DNA from: Quercus robur
Taxonomy: Eukaryota > Streptophyta > Magnoliopsida > Fagales > Fagaceae
Assembly: GCF_932294415.1 (NCBI RefSeq)
Contig: NC_065535.1
Coordinates: forward strand, 88,924,862 to 88,988,861
Length of the DNA: 64,000 bases
Direction: 5' to 3'
The position numbers and the translations under genes were made by a program. The notes under the pieces are model-generated. The model saw only the letters and a list, made by a program, of their open reading frames with translations. It was not told where the DNA came from and ran no database searches. Within the stretch, counting starts at the first letter, position 1, and every line of letters begins with the position of its first letter. Shown piece by piece: positions 34,224 through 46,341 of this stretch.

Positions 34224-35584
34224 TGGAAGTTACCGAAAGAGCAGATTTGAGGTCAGCTTCGATGGTAGTGTAGAGGTGAGCGAAGGCATCGTCCAAGGTA
34301 TGTATATTCGTATAGATATGTAGTTTAATTGTTAGTGCATTTCGCAAGAATGTGAAAAAAAAAAAAAAAACCTCACCTCCTGTTCTCCTCCCTTTTAAGA
34401 TTAGTGCAGTGGACAATTTTAATGCAACAAATTGGTGACCATTGGAGATATGAACTAAAGACTACATGAAGTAGAGAACTATGTTATAAAATTTGCTTTG
34501 TTGTGCTTTTTTATTGTTGTAAACTCGGTAATCATGACACTATTTGAGGATGTATTTGGAGTCTTTATTTTTCCATATTTTATTTTGATGAATTGTTAAG
34601 AGATTTGACATAGGATAGTTACAATTTTGAATTTGTGAAAATTAGGTCTCATCCATGAATTGTGCTCTCTTCATTAGCAAATAGAGAGGATATATAATCC
34701 TTTGGATTTTCTTACCCAAGGTCCAGCCGTAGCTCCCCTACTACTAATTTATCAAGCTTAAACTTGAAAAATATTCTTTCTGCACCATATTGTTCTTTTG
34801 GCCAGTAATATAGTCAAAACGTTTTTAATATGAAAATTCACTTACATTTATATTTGGTCATTGACATGGCTTCTCATATTCTTCTATTTTTAAATCTAAT
34901 TATAGCCAAGAAATGTTTAGTTGTATTAATTGCCTTGTAGTTCAATATGGAAAGGGATTTGGGACTAAGGAAACAATGTTGTAGTTCATCAACTCTATCT
35001 CACTCTATTTCCATCCAAGTTTAAATCTCTTCTTTCTCTTGAGGGCATGTAATGGAAAAATAAGTTTATAAATGCAGAAACTATACTAAACCAAACTCAA
35101 GAACAAGAGAAATAAATGTATAACAATGATTCTTTATTTCCTCAATAATAGAGATTAAAAAAAAAAATTGCCTTATTGATTTGCCCATTAGGAAAAGAAA
35201 AAAAATGATATTTGTCGCTAATCAAATGTTATTGTCTTGGGAATTTCTGGCTCTTTAGTGTTTTTTGGGTAATTTTGGACATTCTAGGGGTATTTGGGTA
35301 ATTTTGAATGTCCAAGGGTATATTGGTAATTTTGGAAGTGTAGGTGTATTTGGGTCATTTTGGATATTTAAGGGTATTTTGGAGGTCAAGAAGGTATTCA
35401 AGTAGTTTTAGAGGTATTTGAGTCATATTGAGTTAAATGGGTGGGTTACTAAACTAAATGAGTTTGGTGAATAATGGGTAATTAATTTAACATAAACGGG
35501 TTACAAGTGGATAAATAGGTAATTAAACACCCAACACATTTATGACCCAACCAAAACCCGCCCAACTCGTCCATTTGCCACCTC
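33843..35584. mobile_element. hAT-type non-autonomous element (1.74 kb)
   Basis: The ends GGGGGTGGCAA (left) and TTGCCACCTCT (right) form an inverted pair like the common plant hAT end TAGGGGTGGCAA. They are flanked by TAGTGGTAA on both sides (33834-33842 and 35585-35593), which includes an 8-bp hAT-size duplication. Near each end are repeats based on ACCCA/ACCCACT and TGGGT. The interior includes a (GA)n tract at 34179-34223 and short repeats of GGGTATTTTGG.. around 35290-35400. No transposase. Confidence 0.68.
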
Positions 35585-35928
35585 TAGTGGTAAGGTTGGG
35601 TTTATGATCTTTGTGTTGTACCTAAATGTAGTAGGTAAAGTTGCTAGGTCTTGTGCTGTTTTTGTACAAGTTACTTTGATGCATGTCTGCTGGATTTGGC
35701 TTTTAGCATGCCTTTGAATTCAATTTAATAAAACAAAATTGCCTTAATAATTTGTTAAATTTTCTCTTTGTTTTCTTGGTTATATTGCAGCTGCTTTGTG
35801 AGAGATGTAGCTAGTGCAACCAAGAGTTGAGGTTGTGTATGGAGGAGACATGTTGCTATGGAAGGAAGAAGAGGGTTTTAATTGTATGCAAGGTAGTAAT
35901 TAGATTTTGTGGTGTTAACTATTCATAT

Positions 35929-36133
35929 CATGGTTTTAAAAACCGAACCGGTCATAGAACCGTTTTTTTTTTAATTTCCGGTTGGACCCCAGTTTTTGAC
36001 CGGTTTTTGGCCGGTTTTCCGGTTGTTGACCGGTTATTGACCGGTTTTGGAGCTTTTAACCGGACCGGATTGGCTCCCGGTTCCCGGTTGAACCGGTCGG
36101 ACCGGCCGGTCCGGTCCGGTTTTTAAAACAATG
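35929..36133. mobile_element. hAT-type MITE (205 bp) rich in CCGGTT
   Basis: The terminal inverted repeats CATGGTTTTAAAAACCG and CGGTTTTTAAAACAATG pair at 16 of 17 positions. They are flanked by the perfect 8-bp duplication ATTCATAT (35921-35928 and 36134-36141). The interior consists almost entirely of ACCGG/CCGGTT words. Confidence 0.82.
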
Positions 36134-36182
36134 ATTCATATATGGTATTGTTGTCTCATGCACGTTATAAATAAATTTATAG

Positions 36183-36640
36183 TGTGATTGCTATGACCGA
36201 CTTGACATGGTTCACATTCTAAGCCAACTGGGTGTACCCCTCAATAATGGTGAGGAAACAACGGTGATGCTATTGGAGTGCAATGGCATGGTCTCAATTG
36301 ACGTGTACTTGACACTAACTTCAAATGGATTGCTACGTTTGAGGTATGTCTTTAAAGCTTTCCATTTATGTCTTCCTCTCTTATTTTCTTCTCTTTCCCT
36401 TACTTTCCCGCACAACAAACAACTTATAGAGATTCTGAATTTCTTCAAAAACTACACCTAAATATTCTTCATAAATATTGATTTCATCTTTTATGTTTTG
36501 AATTTTATGGTTAGGACACAACAGCATTCCACATTTATCCAGGCAAAGTGAAAGAGCTGATGCCCGAATAGGAAGAGGATGTGCTGGATGAGGTTGAGCT
36601 TGAGGAGGATATGCAAGTGAAGCAAGGTCAAATTTTGATA
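36183..36640 (+). pseudogene. fragment of an unrecognised gene, copy B (two exon-like pieces)
   Basis: 36183-36343 is an exon-like open piece after an AG and before GTATGT; it reads DRLDMVHILSQLGVPLNNG and onward. A second piece starts after TTAG at 36515 and resembles 33605-33760. Joining at these sites gives a stop within about 12 codons, and the alternative frame also meets a TAG at 36570. I do not recognise the protein. It may be a decayed host gene or a captured fragment. Confidence 0.3.
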
Positions 36641-36847
36641 ATTATTGGCCTCTTTAATTAAGAGGGTGTAGTGCTCATTTTCAGTATTTTTACTTTAGTT
36701 TTATTTACATTTCATAAGAACAATGTTAATTTACAATTTTTGTGCTTTTTGGTCTGACTTTTAGATGTATGTTGATTAAAGCATATACATCATTTGATCA
36801 TAACTATCATGATTATGTACTTTTATAAAGCATAGGAGAATTGTATA

Positions 36848-37575
36848 GAATATTGTGTTTAAAATTTCTATGACTAGATTATTATGATATTGAACACTGA
36901 TAATTGTTTTTAATTTATTAGATAAAAATTTTAAGAATTGAAATAACTTACAAATGCTATACAAGTACGCTTACCTAATAGTTAAATTATACAAATTTTG
37001 AGTAAATATTATTTTTATTATATGTTACGAATATTTTATCATGTGATCAATGTTTTCACTCTATTAACTAGTTTTAGCGATAAAGTATAGGGTTACTGAA
37101 GTATAGTTTGGGTTAATTAATTATGGTGACTTTCTTGTCTTTGTTGGATACTGGATTGGGATTGAGAACTATATAAATATTATGTTTAAATTTTTTATGA
37201 CTAGATTATTATGGTATTGATTATTGATAATTGTTTTCAATTTACTATGGGTCCGTTTGGATTGAACTTATTGTTGCTAAAACTGAAAACTGAAAACTGA
37301 AAATACTATAGCAAAATAATTTTTAAATGTGTGAATAGTACCGTGGAACTCATTTTTAATATTTTTTAGTGCGTGAACAGTGATTTTTGTCCCCTGCACA
37401 GTGAACCCATATGATGTTACTGTTCACGTGCAGATGCCCACTCCAATCGGCATCTATGTAAAAATTTTAGTCATTGAAATCATTTAGGTAAAATCTGAAC
37501 TTACAAACATTATACAATTACATTTACCACAAATTTTGAATTATTACTATTTTTTATTATATATTAGGAATATTT
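36848..37575 (+). repeat. tandem duplication, second copy interrupted by a MITE
   Basis: The 36848-37040 segment (AT...ATGACTAGATTATTATG.TATTGA..A.TGATAATTGTTTT...) is repeated at about 37172-37575. The second copy is split by the MITE at 37250-37453, after which the alignment resumes at TAAAAATTTTA. Confidence 0.6.
37250..37453. mobile_element. MITE of the GTTTGGATT family
   Basis: The ends GGTCCGTTTGGAT and CTCCAATCGGCAT are an imperfect inverted pair, flanked by CTATG on both sides. The interior has ACTGAAAACTGAAAATACTATAGCA and TTTTTAAATGTGTGAATAGT, shared with the other family members. Confidence 0.6.
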
Positions 37576-38235
37576 TATTAGAAGTTATGAGATATTAAAT
37601 TTGAAAAATATCCTAGACTTTAAGGCCAAAAGTGTACTCTAGCCTTTACTTAATTATTATTATAGATTTACCATGATGTTGGCTTTAGTCAAAAATTAAA
37701 AACCAACACATGCATAGCATAGCAAAATTTTTAATGCCATAGCAATTTATTTTGTTGTTCTTTGTAATAATTTCAATAGTTGATGCGAAATCTGAGGTTA
37801 AATCAAATCATTAGGATCTTGGTTAAAAGGTAAGTTTATATCATTGTCTAATACAATTTATGGAATCCAGATTATGTAATAATAATAATAATAATAATAA
37901 TAGAATGGAAGTAAGCCTAATATTCACATGCATGACTGCTTTGTATGGAATCTATTTAGTAGTGTGAAGTATGTGATTCGAACAACATGTGAGGGAAAAA
38001 ACATGTACACTCAATTTGACAAATCTCTTGGATAAAGTTATGAGAATTATTCTTTGGTGGCCTTGCCTAATGGGATCCCTAGCCTCCCACTAAAACAATT
38101 TCATTTCTAAAAGAATAGCATAGATAGGATCTGTAAAAGGTAAACTAACCACACTATTGTAATGCTACACTTTCCAGATTCCAAGGTTCCTCGGTTATGT
38201 TCGTTTCTATATATATCTATAAGAAGAATTGGATG
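37576..38235. other. intergenic, no gene seen
   Basis: AT-rich, with an (AAT)n tract near 37878-37902. Confidence 0.5.
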
Positions 38236-38430
38236 CTAAGTGTGTGTTTACTTAGAGATGTTTCTGCGTTTGCCTTTTTTATGGCTGGTCCCATGGTATT
38301 GTTTATGGACCGGCCAACACTTGAAAAACGTGTGAATAGTGTTTTGTATTTTAAAAAATATTTTACTATAATATTTTCAGTAATAAGTTTTCAGTTTTTA
38401 GCAAAATAAATAATATCCAAATAGACCCTA
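38236..38430. mobile_element. MITE of the GTTTGGATT family, diverged
   Basis: The interior GGTCCCATGGTATTGTTTATGG, GTGTGAATAGTG and TTTTCAGTTTTTAGCAAAATAA and the right end CCAAATAGACCC match the family; the left end is poorly preserved. Confidence 0.42.
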
Positions 38431-38826
38431 ATATTCCCGCTGCAATATGTATTAAAAGCCTTTCGTTAATGTACAACTAATCTTATCCATAATTTTAGTG
38501 GAACAGACTTTTAAGTTAAGAAGCCTACTATATATGTCGGAAAGGTTATGTTCCAATTCAGATGAATTAATCCGTTTCTTTTGATTCAGAATTTTTAGAT
38601 TAAAAAAAAAAAAATTTTACGTGTATAAAGTGTTGAGTTAGATTATATATTTTAAAAGATATAATATTCTCTACAATGTTACACCTAAAAATATAATATT
38701 CTCTACACTGTTACACCTAAAAATAAAGTATAATCTTTATGAGTTAGAGTTGGCATAATCACCTCTGCGTTATACCCCTGAAAGAATTAGTTATAATTAA
38801 AACTTCTTATAATCGTGAATATATAG

Positions 38827-39117
38827 GTGCCGTTTGGATTCGGCTGAAACTTGCGTCTGGCGTCTGCATTCCTTCTTTTTTTTTTTTTTTTTTTTTCATT
38901 TCACGCGTTTTGCAGAAAGGAGGGGACAAATAACACTGTAGCGGTACTGTAGCAGTACTGTTTATGGGACCCACAACAACTTTATTCATAAAAAAAATAT
39001 TAAAAATGGGTCCCACGGTACTATTTACACATTTAAAAATTATTTTGCTACAGTGTTTTCAATTTTCAGTTTTTAGTTTTCAGTTTCAGCAACAATAAGT
39101 TCAATCCAAACGGACCC
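38827..39117. mobile_element. MITE of the GTTTGGATT family
   Basis: The ends GTGCCGTTTGGATTCGG and TCAATCCAAACGGACCC are a clear inverted pair. The interior carries GCGGTACTGTAGCAGTACTG, GGGTCCCACGGTACTATT and TGCTACAGTGTTTTCA. No target duplication was visible. Confidence 0.62.
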
Positions 39118-39234
39118 GCTCAAATTAATTTAATACATATTTGATGTAAGACACATGTGCACATGTCTAATATTTTTAAAGTTCAAATTTACACAATCTA
39201 AGTATAATCTAATCTACTGCATTTAAATCCACAC

Positions 39235-39614
<380 letters not shown>

Positions 39615-39634
39615 GTGTTGAATCTCTTTAAAAT

Positions 39635-40303
39635 TGTTGGTGTAAACACAATAATAATGAAAATAACAAAACGAGAAACTGAATAATACTTCTTTGAATA
39701 TTATTAATGTAAAGAAAGAAATTACACAACACTATTTGGGTTGAGGCGCTACACTCGCTCTCTTTAAAGAGATTCAAGCCCTTGATTGGCTAAACTTTGT
39801 AACCGGTGCAGACTGTCTTTGACTTGTCTCCCCCAAGATACAACAGCCCAACAAGTGTCGTATGGCTAGAACAACCTCTGCACAAAGTGTTCAAGCCCAG
39901 TAACTTGGATTGGACCTGAATGAGTCTATTTATAGGCTTAATTGGCCTCACGAAATTACTACCCAAATTAATCTAATTAATTAGGTCCATTATTCTGATG
40001 TAGTGGGTGTTACAAGATTAATTGTTAGATCAAGTAGGAGGATCCAAGAGGCTGATCCATTTCCAATTTTGATATCTCCACCCTTCACCTCCCCCTTCCA
40101 CACGAATCTAGCTCAATATTTGAGACAATTCATATTAGCCCATTAATCACCACAATTAAAAAGAATAAAATAGTCTATCTCCTTTTCAATGTGGGATTAA
40201 ACATTTTCACTAACTCCTCATCTTCCATATTCACTCCCATATCTTTACACTTATATTGTAACATTTATTCATTTTAATTAATTAATATTAAAATACTCCA
40301 ACA
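39635..40303 (-). mobile_element. copia 5' LTR, minus strand
   Basis: Read on the minus strand it starts TGTTGGAGTATTTT (40303) and ends ACACCAACA (39635), so the edges are TGTTGG...CCAACA. A TATA box (CCTATAAATAGAC) lies near 39932-39944. Only about 20 bases separate the LTR from the gag ATG, and no standard primer-binding site is visible. The element has lost everything after the start of gag. Confidence 0.62.
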
Positions 40304-41428
40304 CCGTAAACGTGATGAGAGGAACAAGGGTGTCGATTTCATTATTATTGTAAAGTCCTGTCAGTATTTCACCTAACTAATTTTTTCATAGGTTTAAATG
40401 CAAAACCTACCTTCTTTCTTCCAATTGAGATGTGAACATCATCAGAAACTAAAACATCACAGCACTTGATGAAGACCCTTTTACCTCCAAACCGGGTTTT
40501 AGTGAAATTGACACACCATTGCACCTCCAAACTAGGTTAGATTAATTTTCTTTAATCCACTACATAACGGTTTAGACTATTCACATGTATTATCGCATGA
40601 TTTATTAAATCATTTAAATAAATCACATGATTATTAAGTAGGTTATATGATTAAAAGTACACAAAAATTATTTTGTAAGTTACCATGTTGTGAATTGGAG
40701 GAGCCTCTATCCATATATCATAATCTAGATCTATGTTAGCATTTGCATCAACTCATGCAAATTTTTTTGTTTATTTAGCATAATAATCTATTTTATCTAG
40801 CCATTTTTCAAAACAAACACATTAAATTATCTATTCAGATACTTTATTTCATTAAAAAAAATAGTCATTTTTTCTATTTAATCATTTCTCTTTTTTCACA
40901 CACAATAATTATAGTCATTTCTTCTTTCATCCTTGAAGCATAAAGAAATAATAAGAAATTATATTGCATGAGTTACAGTGACTTGTAAGACGTGGACGTA
41001 TTTTGGGCCTTATTTTATTTTTGCACATCTGATTTGATGCGAATGCTTTTTGGATCTAGGTAACAAGAGTATCAAAAACAATCCACAGAGCTTTGTGCTA
41101 CAGAAATTCACTTTATCCCAGCTGCAAAACTGAAAGTCAATTGGCTTAATTTGTTTCCCAAATGGATATTATTCAAGACTGCAAAACTGAAAGTCACAGA
41201 AATTACTCCCACATGTACTTGAATCTTTGTTGTCTCTAATGCATTACAGTTAATTAATTTTCTTAATGAAAGGATCTTACACAGTATAAGAGTATAAGAC
41301 CTGCTCATGCTAATCATGTTGGGCTAGTCTAAGAAAGAAAACAGCATAATTTTTTTTCTTAGAAAAAAGAAAAAGGAAAAAAGAAAAAGGATTCCAGGGT
41401 CAGTAAGAAAGCAAGTGACGTGAGTCTA
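40304..41428. other. intergenic downstream of the peptidase gene
   Basis: AT-rich non-coding sequence; it includes the peptidase 3' UTR next to 41428. No other gene was seen. Confidence 0.5.
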
Positions 41429-42637
41429 TCATCGCTTAAGAAAGTTCCTGCATATCCTTTCCCAGCACATCCTATCCGGTTCAGCTGTCTGCATTCCCAA
41501 CCTTACTTCGTCCACAAAACCTTTCTGTAATTATTCAAATTCATATATTTAAAAACAAGCTAAATATATATAATATAACCAAAATAGAGACTATGAATCA
41601 ATGGACAAAGTGTTTGTTCGTTTGTTTGTTTTTTTAAACTACCTCCATAGCATCCATACTGAGAAGGCGATCAACGAGATTAAGAAGAATGTCACTGGTG
41701 TACTCGGGATGGCCTTGAATGCCTAAAATATGGTCTCCAATGGCGAACATCTCCACACCTGTTTTGTTTGAGAATCCAATCACTTCAGCACCCAGAGGGA
41801 CCTCAAAAACCTCATCTTGGTGACACTCAATAATGGAAAGGGATGTAGGGATTTCACCCAAGTCATCAAAGAAGTAATATGGGGCCAAGTCTTTCACTAT
41901 ACTCACCTTCCTTAGCCCCACATCCCACCCTGTATAGGCTTTACCAACTTTTCCACCCAATGCTCTACATAATACCTGCTTCATAAAGATCGATTATTAA
42001 TAATATTATATTTGCATGATAAATCTTGTATTTGAATCAACAATAAATGGAGGCCCCAAAGTTAATAAAGAATGGATGTGACCTTAATTAATTTTTATGG
42101 ACACTGCATGCAAATCCTGCATGAGATTTCTGTGACTTTTTTTTATATATATTATTAATTTGATATATTGAGAGTGGAAGAATTTGAACATAAACGTTTT
42201 TGTTTGAACTACCAAATCTGCCAGTTAAACTGTAAGATTTTTGACAAATTTATGTGATTTCAATTCAGCAAAAGTAGTAGCTAATTATAATTGGTCCTCA
42301 AAGGTTAATTAATTACCTGGTGACCAAAGCAAATCCCAAGGATTTTTTTCTCCATGGCATCCAAAGTTTGCAAGAGCAAGCAGAGCTTAAGAATCCAAAA
42401 ATCATTGCCATAAGCATCACTAGGACTGCCACTAACTACAAAACCATCATAAGTTTGGAGCTCATTCACATCAGGGAACTCATCGTCAATAACCCTGAAC
42501 AAGTCCCAGCTTTCTCCTTCTTCACCAAAAGCTGCAAGATACACATTGAAGTACCCACCATATACTTTCTTAGCATAGTCAGAATCCTTTGTTGCTAGAA
42601 GAACAGCATATCTTTTTCCTCCTTCAACCTTCATCAA
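41429..42637 (-). CDS. GGP: gamma-glutamyl peptidase-like class I glutamine amidotransferase
   Basis: Three minus-strand exons (42637-42317, 41975-41643, 41524-41429) join in phase 0 to 249 aa, close to the roughly 250 aa of plant gamma-glutamyl peptidases. The fold is a class I glutamine amidotransferase. The nucleophile Cys103 sits in ILGICFGHQ, and His196 and Glu198 in GIQGHPEY, so the triad is complete. [12 protein letters not shown] lies upstream of the nucleophile. Characterised relatives (Arabidopsis GGP1 and GGP3) are cytosolic and remove the gamma-glutamyl group from glutathione conjugates; in other plants the substrates are less certain. The last exon is only 96 bp (ending CRNFLKR) and is easy to miss, because exon 2 reads on into its intron for four codons (the last one a stop). 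All introns are GT-AG. A second ATG directly follows the first. Confidence 0.92.
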
Positions 42638-42791
42638 TTCTTTAGCTAGAAAACAAAAATAGATTGAATAAAATCTTGAAACTGAAGTGGCTACTAAATA
42701 TAGTAATATGTGTGTGTAAGAGAGTTAAGGAATTTAGAAGAAATTTTTTGGATTTGGATTTGGATTGTGGGTGTTTGTAGAGGCAATGACC

Positions 42792-42801
42792 CCTTTTATA
42801 G
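42792..42801 (-). promoter_or_regulatory. TATA box of the peptidase gene
   Basis: On the minus strand CTATAAAAGG lies about 155 bases before the ATG. This would place the transcription start near 42765 with a leader of about 125 nt. Confidence 0.6.
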
Positions 42802-42869
42802 ATCTCAATAATGGAATTCTTCTGTGTAAGCGATAAAGAGAGGTGACCAAGCAAAAATATATAAATAAT

Positions 42870-43204
42870 AATAGAGTCAGGTGAAATTTTTCATGTGATG
42901 GGAATTTGGGTAAATAAAAAATGATATGCCACTGTAAAAAAAGTTGAGACCTTTGTCGCTTGTGCAAATCAAAAGTGAGAACGTGTTACCATTTGACTTT
43001 GACAAACTTTTGTGTAGGAGACACGTTTTGCTAGATTTCCTTTTGTTTTTTTTTTTTCCTTTTTTCTGGCTGCAGGTTAGGTTCCATTGGTTCTTCATTT
43101 TTCTTTTTTCTCCCAAAAAAAAATTCTTCTCTTCTTTTTCTTTCTTTTTTTTTTTTTTTTTTTCTTTTTTTCGATAAGCCATTGGTTTTTCTTAGAGAGC
43201 CAAT
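42870..43204. other. region upstream of the peptidase gene
   Basis: Low-complexity purine/pyrimidine-biased tracts around 43040-43170; the ORFs on both strands there are Lys/Phe-rich artefacts. Confidence 0.5.
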
Positions 43205-43612
43205 ACTAAGAGCATCCACAAATGTGAAACCAAATTTTTAACTTTTTAGCACCACAAAAAGTTACTTTATTTATTTTACATTTTCACATCCAACAGCAGT
43301 AGTTTTATTTTAGCTTTTAACATAATAAAATAATATTTCATTCAACTACCAAAACACACCCACAACCACCATCAAAACCATAGAAATCACGGTAGAGAGA
43401 GAGGAAAAGTAATGTGAACACAAAATGAAATGCAGAAGAAATAAAAAAAAATTAAAAATAAAAGTAGTGTGAACGCAATTTTTTTTTTACTTTACCTTTC
43501 AATTACTTTTTGGCTGTGCACTATAACTGTAGAGTCGAAAAATATTATTTCGGCTCCACTATTATAGAGTACTCAAAATAGCTATTTAGCACCACTATTA
43601 CTAGTGCTTTAA
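43205..43612. mobile_element. possible MITE
   Basis: It begins ACTAAGAGCATCCACAAA and ends CACTATTACTAGTGCTTTAAG, loosely inverted, like the plant AAGAGCATCCAC MITE group. Interior AT-rich. Confidence 0.33.
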
Positions 43613-44689
43613 GAAAGAAAAAAAATTAACTTTTTACCTTCTCTATTATCAAATAAATAAAATAGACTCTATCTTATTGAGTGGCCGGCTGAGGTCTTGA
43701 TCATCTTGGTCTGATGGTATTACATTGCATGCAATATTCTACGAATTCAATCACGGCTACAAGGGATTACTTTTCAGGGGATCACTAAAAAATTTAAATT
43801 AAACAAAATTTAATAATAATAAAAATAATTTGAATATATCTAGTTATCGATAAAAAAAAAAAAAAAACAAATACATGACATTTTACTATTTTCTTCTACA
43901 AGTCATATTTTGATATTATTATGAGTATTCATTATTTATTGTCAATGTGCATAGGTGTAACTATTTTATTTTGTAAAGTTTGTATAACAATTTATATTTT
44001 TATGCAATTGTCAATATCAATTTGTCAAGGGTGACATTGGAATATGTGGTTGCGAAGGTGGCTACAATGGGGGTAACAAAGATGTGAGGGGTGTCAATAT
44101 GAGGTTTTCGGTGGGGGGTTGTTTGTTGGGAAAATTTGTTTTATGCTAAAACAAATCTGAAACACTTGCTGGGTCAAATCTGAAAATTTGGATTAAACAA
44201 AACAAACGGGCCTTATATTATAAGTTATACATATTTATCAGAATTCAACTAGTAAAATTATCAAATAATACAATAACATACAAACACTAAATTTTTAGTT
44301 ACAGAATTTCTGAATTTATAATTTCAGCACTAATAATTCAGCTCTTAATTCTCTGATACCAAATCTTTAATTTTATTGAACAGCATTAAGTTGTTAAATT
44401 CATAGTGATGAAGTCAAATGCCATATTTCTTTTACATCAAGTAGAACACAAATGCAAACACATCTATATGCATGAACGCATATCTTGGTCAAAAATAAAA
44501 CAGCTAGCTTACCAAACAAGAAATTCTTACCTATGAAGTTCCCGAATTAGAATAAAGAATGGAATTTTCGTCATAGCAATTGCAGTGTAGGAAGAAGATA
44601 AACATTTTTACTTGGTCATGCTCATGTACTTCTCACACTTCACACCATCAACATGGCCATGTAAAAAATCATGATATATATGGCCGCTG
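43613..44689. other. intergenic, no gene seen
   Basis: AT-rich sequence with a poly-A tract near 43850. A weak tRNA-like stretch at 43700-43760 was not convincing. Confidence 0.5.
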
Positions 44690-45275
44690 CTTCACTATTG
44701 AGGGATTTTCAAAGCTATTCTCGGTCTAGTGTGAAAGCTTCGTCGTAGCGAGACATCAAATGGAAACCACCAGAAGGAGCGGTGGTGAAGACAAATTTTG
44801 ATGGGGCTATGTTTGTTGAATCGGATCAAGCAAGGATAGGGGTGGTTGTCCGAAACAATAGGGGGCAGGTCATGAAGGCTTTAGTAGAAAAAATACCCAA
44901 ACCAACATCCACAATAATACTGGAGGTTCCGGTAGCACGCAGAGTAGTCCAGTTCATACATGAGTTGGGGTTCGCGCATTCCATTTTTGAAGGAGATGCA
45001 GAAACTGTTATTAAAGCACTTGCTGATGGAAATTGTACAATTCCTAGTATCGGTCACATTGTAAAAGACATTGAGTCTATAAGTGGTTTGTTACGAACCA
45101 AATCCTTCTCTCATATTAGGAGGCAGGAAAACATCATGGCCCATGCCTTAGCGCAGAGAGTGAGACTTTCTTTTCCTATTTTAATCTGGATGGAGGATGT
45201 TGCCACCAGATATTTATCGTTTTGTATCTGCTGATTTTCCTATATCTTAATAAAATGCTAACATGTTTGGATTCT

Positions 45276-45308
<33 letters not shown>
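44690..45308 (+). mobile_element. 5'-truncated LINE 3' end with poly-A tail
   Basis: The segment holds the C-terminal RNase H-like domain of a plant L1-type element, a polyadenylation-like AATAAAAT at about 45249 and an uninterrupted A tail of about 30 at 45278-45308. The 5' end is truncated near 44690. No clear target duplication. Confidence 0.6.
44782..45234 (+). pseudogene. RNase H-like (RVT_3) domain of a LINE
   Basis: The reading frame (150 aa) starts VKTNFDGAMF and continues with IGVVVRNNRGQV, the later FEGDAETVIKAL and the C-terminal HIRRQENIMAHALAQ. This is the order of acidic-residue motifs in the RNase H domain found at the end of plant L1-type polyproteins. The frame is intact but lacks endonuclease and reverse transcriptase, so it is a fragment. 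It could also be a stand-alone domesticated RNase H-like ORF, but the poly-A tail directly behind argues for a LINE. Confidence 0.65.
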
Positions 45309-45311
<3 letters not shown>

Positions 45312-45326
45312 ATATATTAAAGGTTT

Positions 45327-45699
45327 GAGCATCTCCAGCAGAATAATCAAATTTTTGTACTGTTTGGAAAATGAACATTGACTTTTACCTTTATCTACCA
45401 ATTTTTTCAAATACATTTTCCAACAGACTCTCTATCTCATTTAAATATTATTTCTTTATTCATTATTTATTCTTTTTTTAACAACTATACATCTTCCAAC
45501 ATTTTTTTATTCAACACCTAATTATTATAATAGAAAAAAAGGATTTGAATAATGAACAGTAGCCCATCAGACTTGATGGGCTACTGTTTATTAGCCAAAA
45601 AAAAATTTGGATATAGAGAAGCGGTTGGAGCATGAAAAATAGAGATTTGGAGCAAATACTCTCTATATTTTGGCTATGCATACTCTGTTGGAGATGCTC
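45327..45699. mobile_element. MITE with GAGCATCTCCA ends
   Basis: The inverted termini GAGCATCTCCAGCAGA and TCTGTTGGAGATGCTC differ at one position. The interior has a hairpin (ACAGTAGCCCATC .. GATGGGCTACTGT at 45554-45590). Confidence 0.65.
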
Positions 45700-45860
45700 T
45701 AATAAATGGAAAGTTCATTATAAAAATTAAAGCAAATATTGAACGGTGAACAGTAAATCTAGATAAGAGAGAGAACGTTACAGGGAATCTTTAGGAGTCA
45801 TTTGAACAAAGACGGTAATAAGGAAAGGTGCATGCATGGGAGCTTAAACCATGGGCATCG

Positions 45861-45869
45861 CTCTCTCTC

Positions 45870-45933
<64 letters not shown>
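45861..45933 (+). repeat. (CT)n followed by (AT)n microsatellite
   Basis: A long CTCTCT run passing into TATATATATA, apparently replacing the left end of the repeat element that follows. Confidence 0.8.
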
Positions 45934-46298
45934 ATTTTTTTTTTTGTTAGTTTAATACTATAATTTTTTCTTAAAAATATATTTGTACACCCTGTCTTAA
46001 ATTTTACACACTCTTATTACAAGTATTTCCAACTCTAAGAATAAAAAGTAAGTGTTTGTGAATTGTAAGTGTCACTATTTTTTATAAATTTATATTATGT
46101 GTGTGAGTGTATCTAATATTGATTGTGTGCATTGCTTTTTGTTATAATATTATTTGTGTGAATTATGATGTGTGTGGATGTTTGTGTGTACATTATAATA
46201 TAAATATATATAATTTAATAATTAGGAAATAGATATGGTTTGTTGCATATGTGTATATTGTTGTCATGTTATAACAACTTTTTGTTATAAAGTTAGTA

Positions 46299-46341
<43 letters not shown>

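Noticed and set aside
42877..43219. Lys-rich and Phe-rich ORFs on both strands
   Set aside because: Homopurine/homopyrimidine tracts give open frames; not genes.
43700..43760. tRNA-like words (GGTCTGATGGT and GAATTCAATCAC)
   Set aside because: No acceptor stem or cloverleaf pairing could be traced; too weak even for a SINE call.
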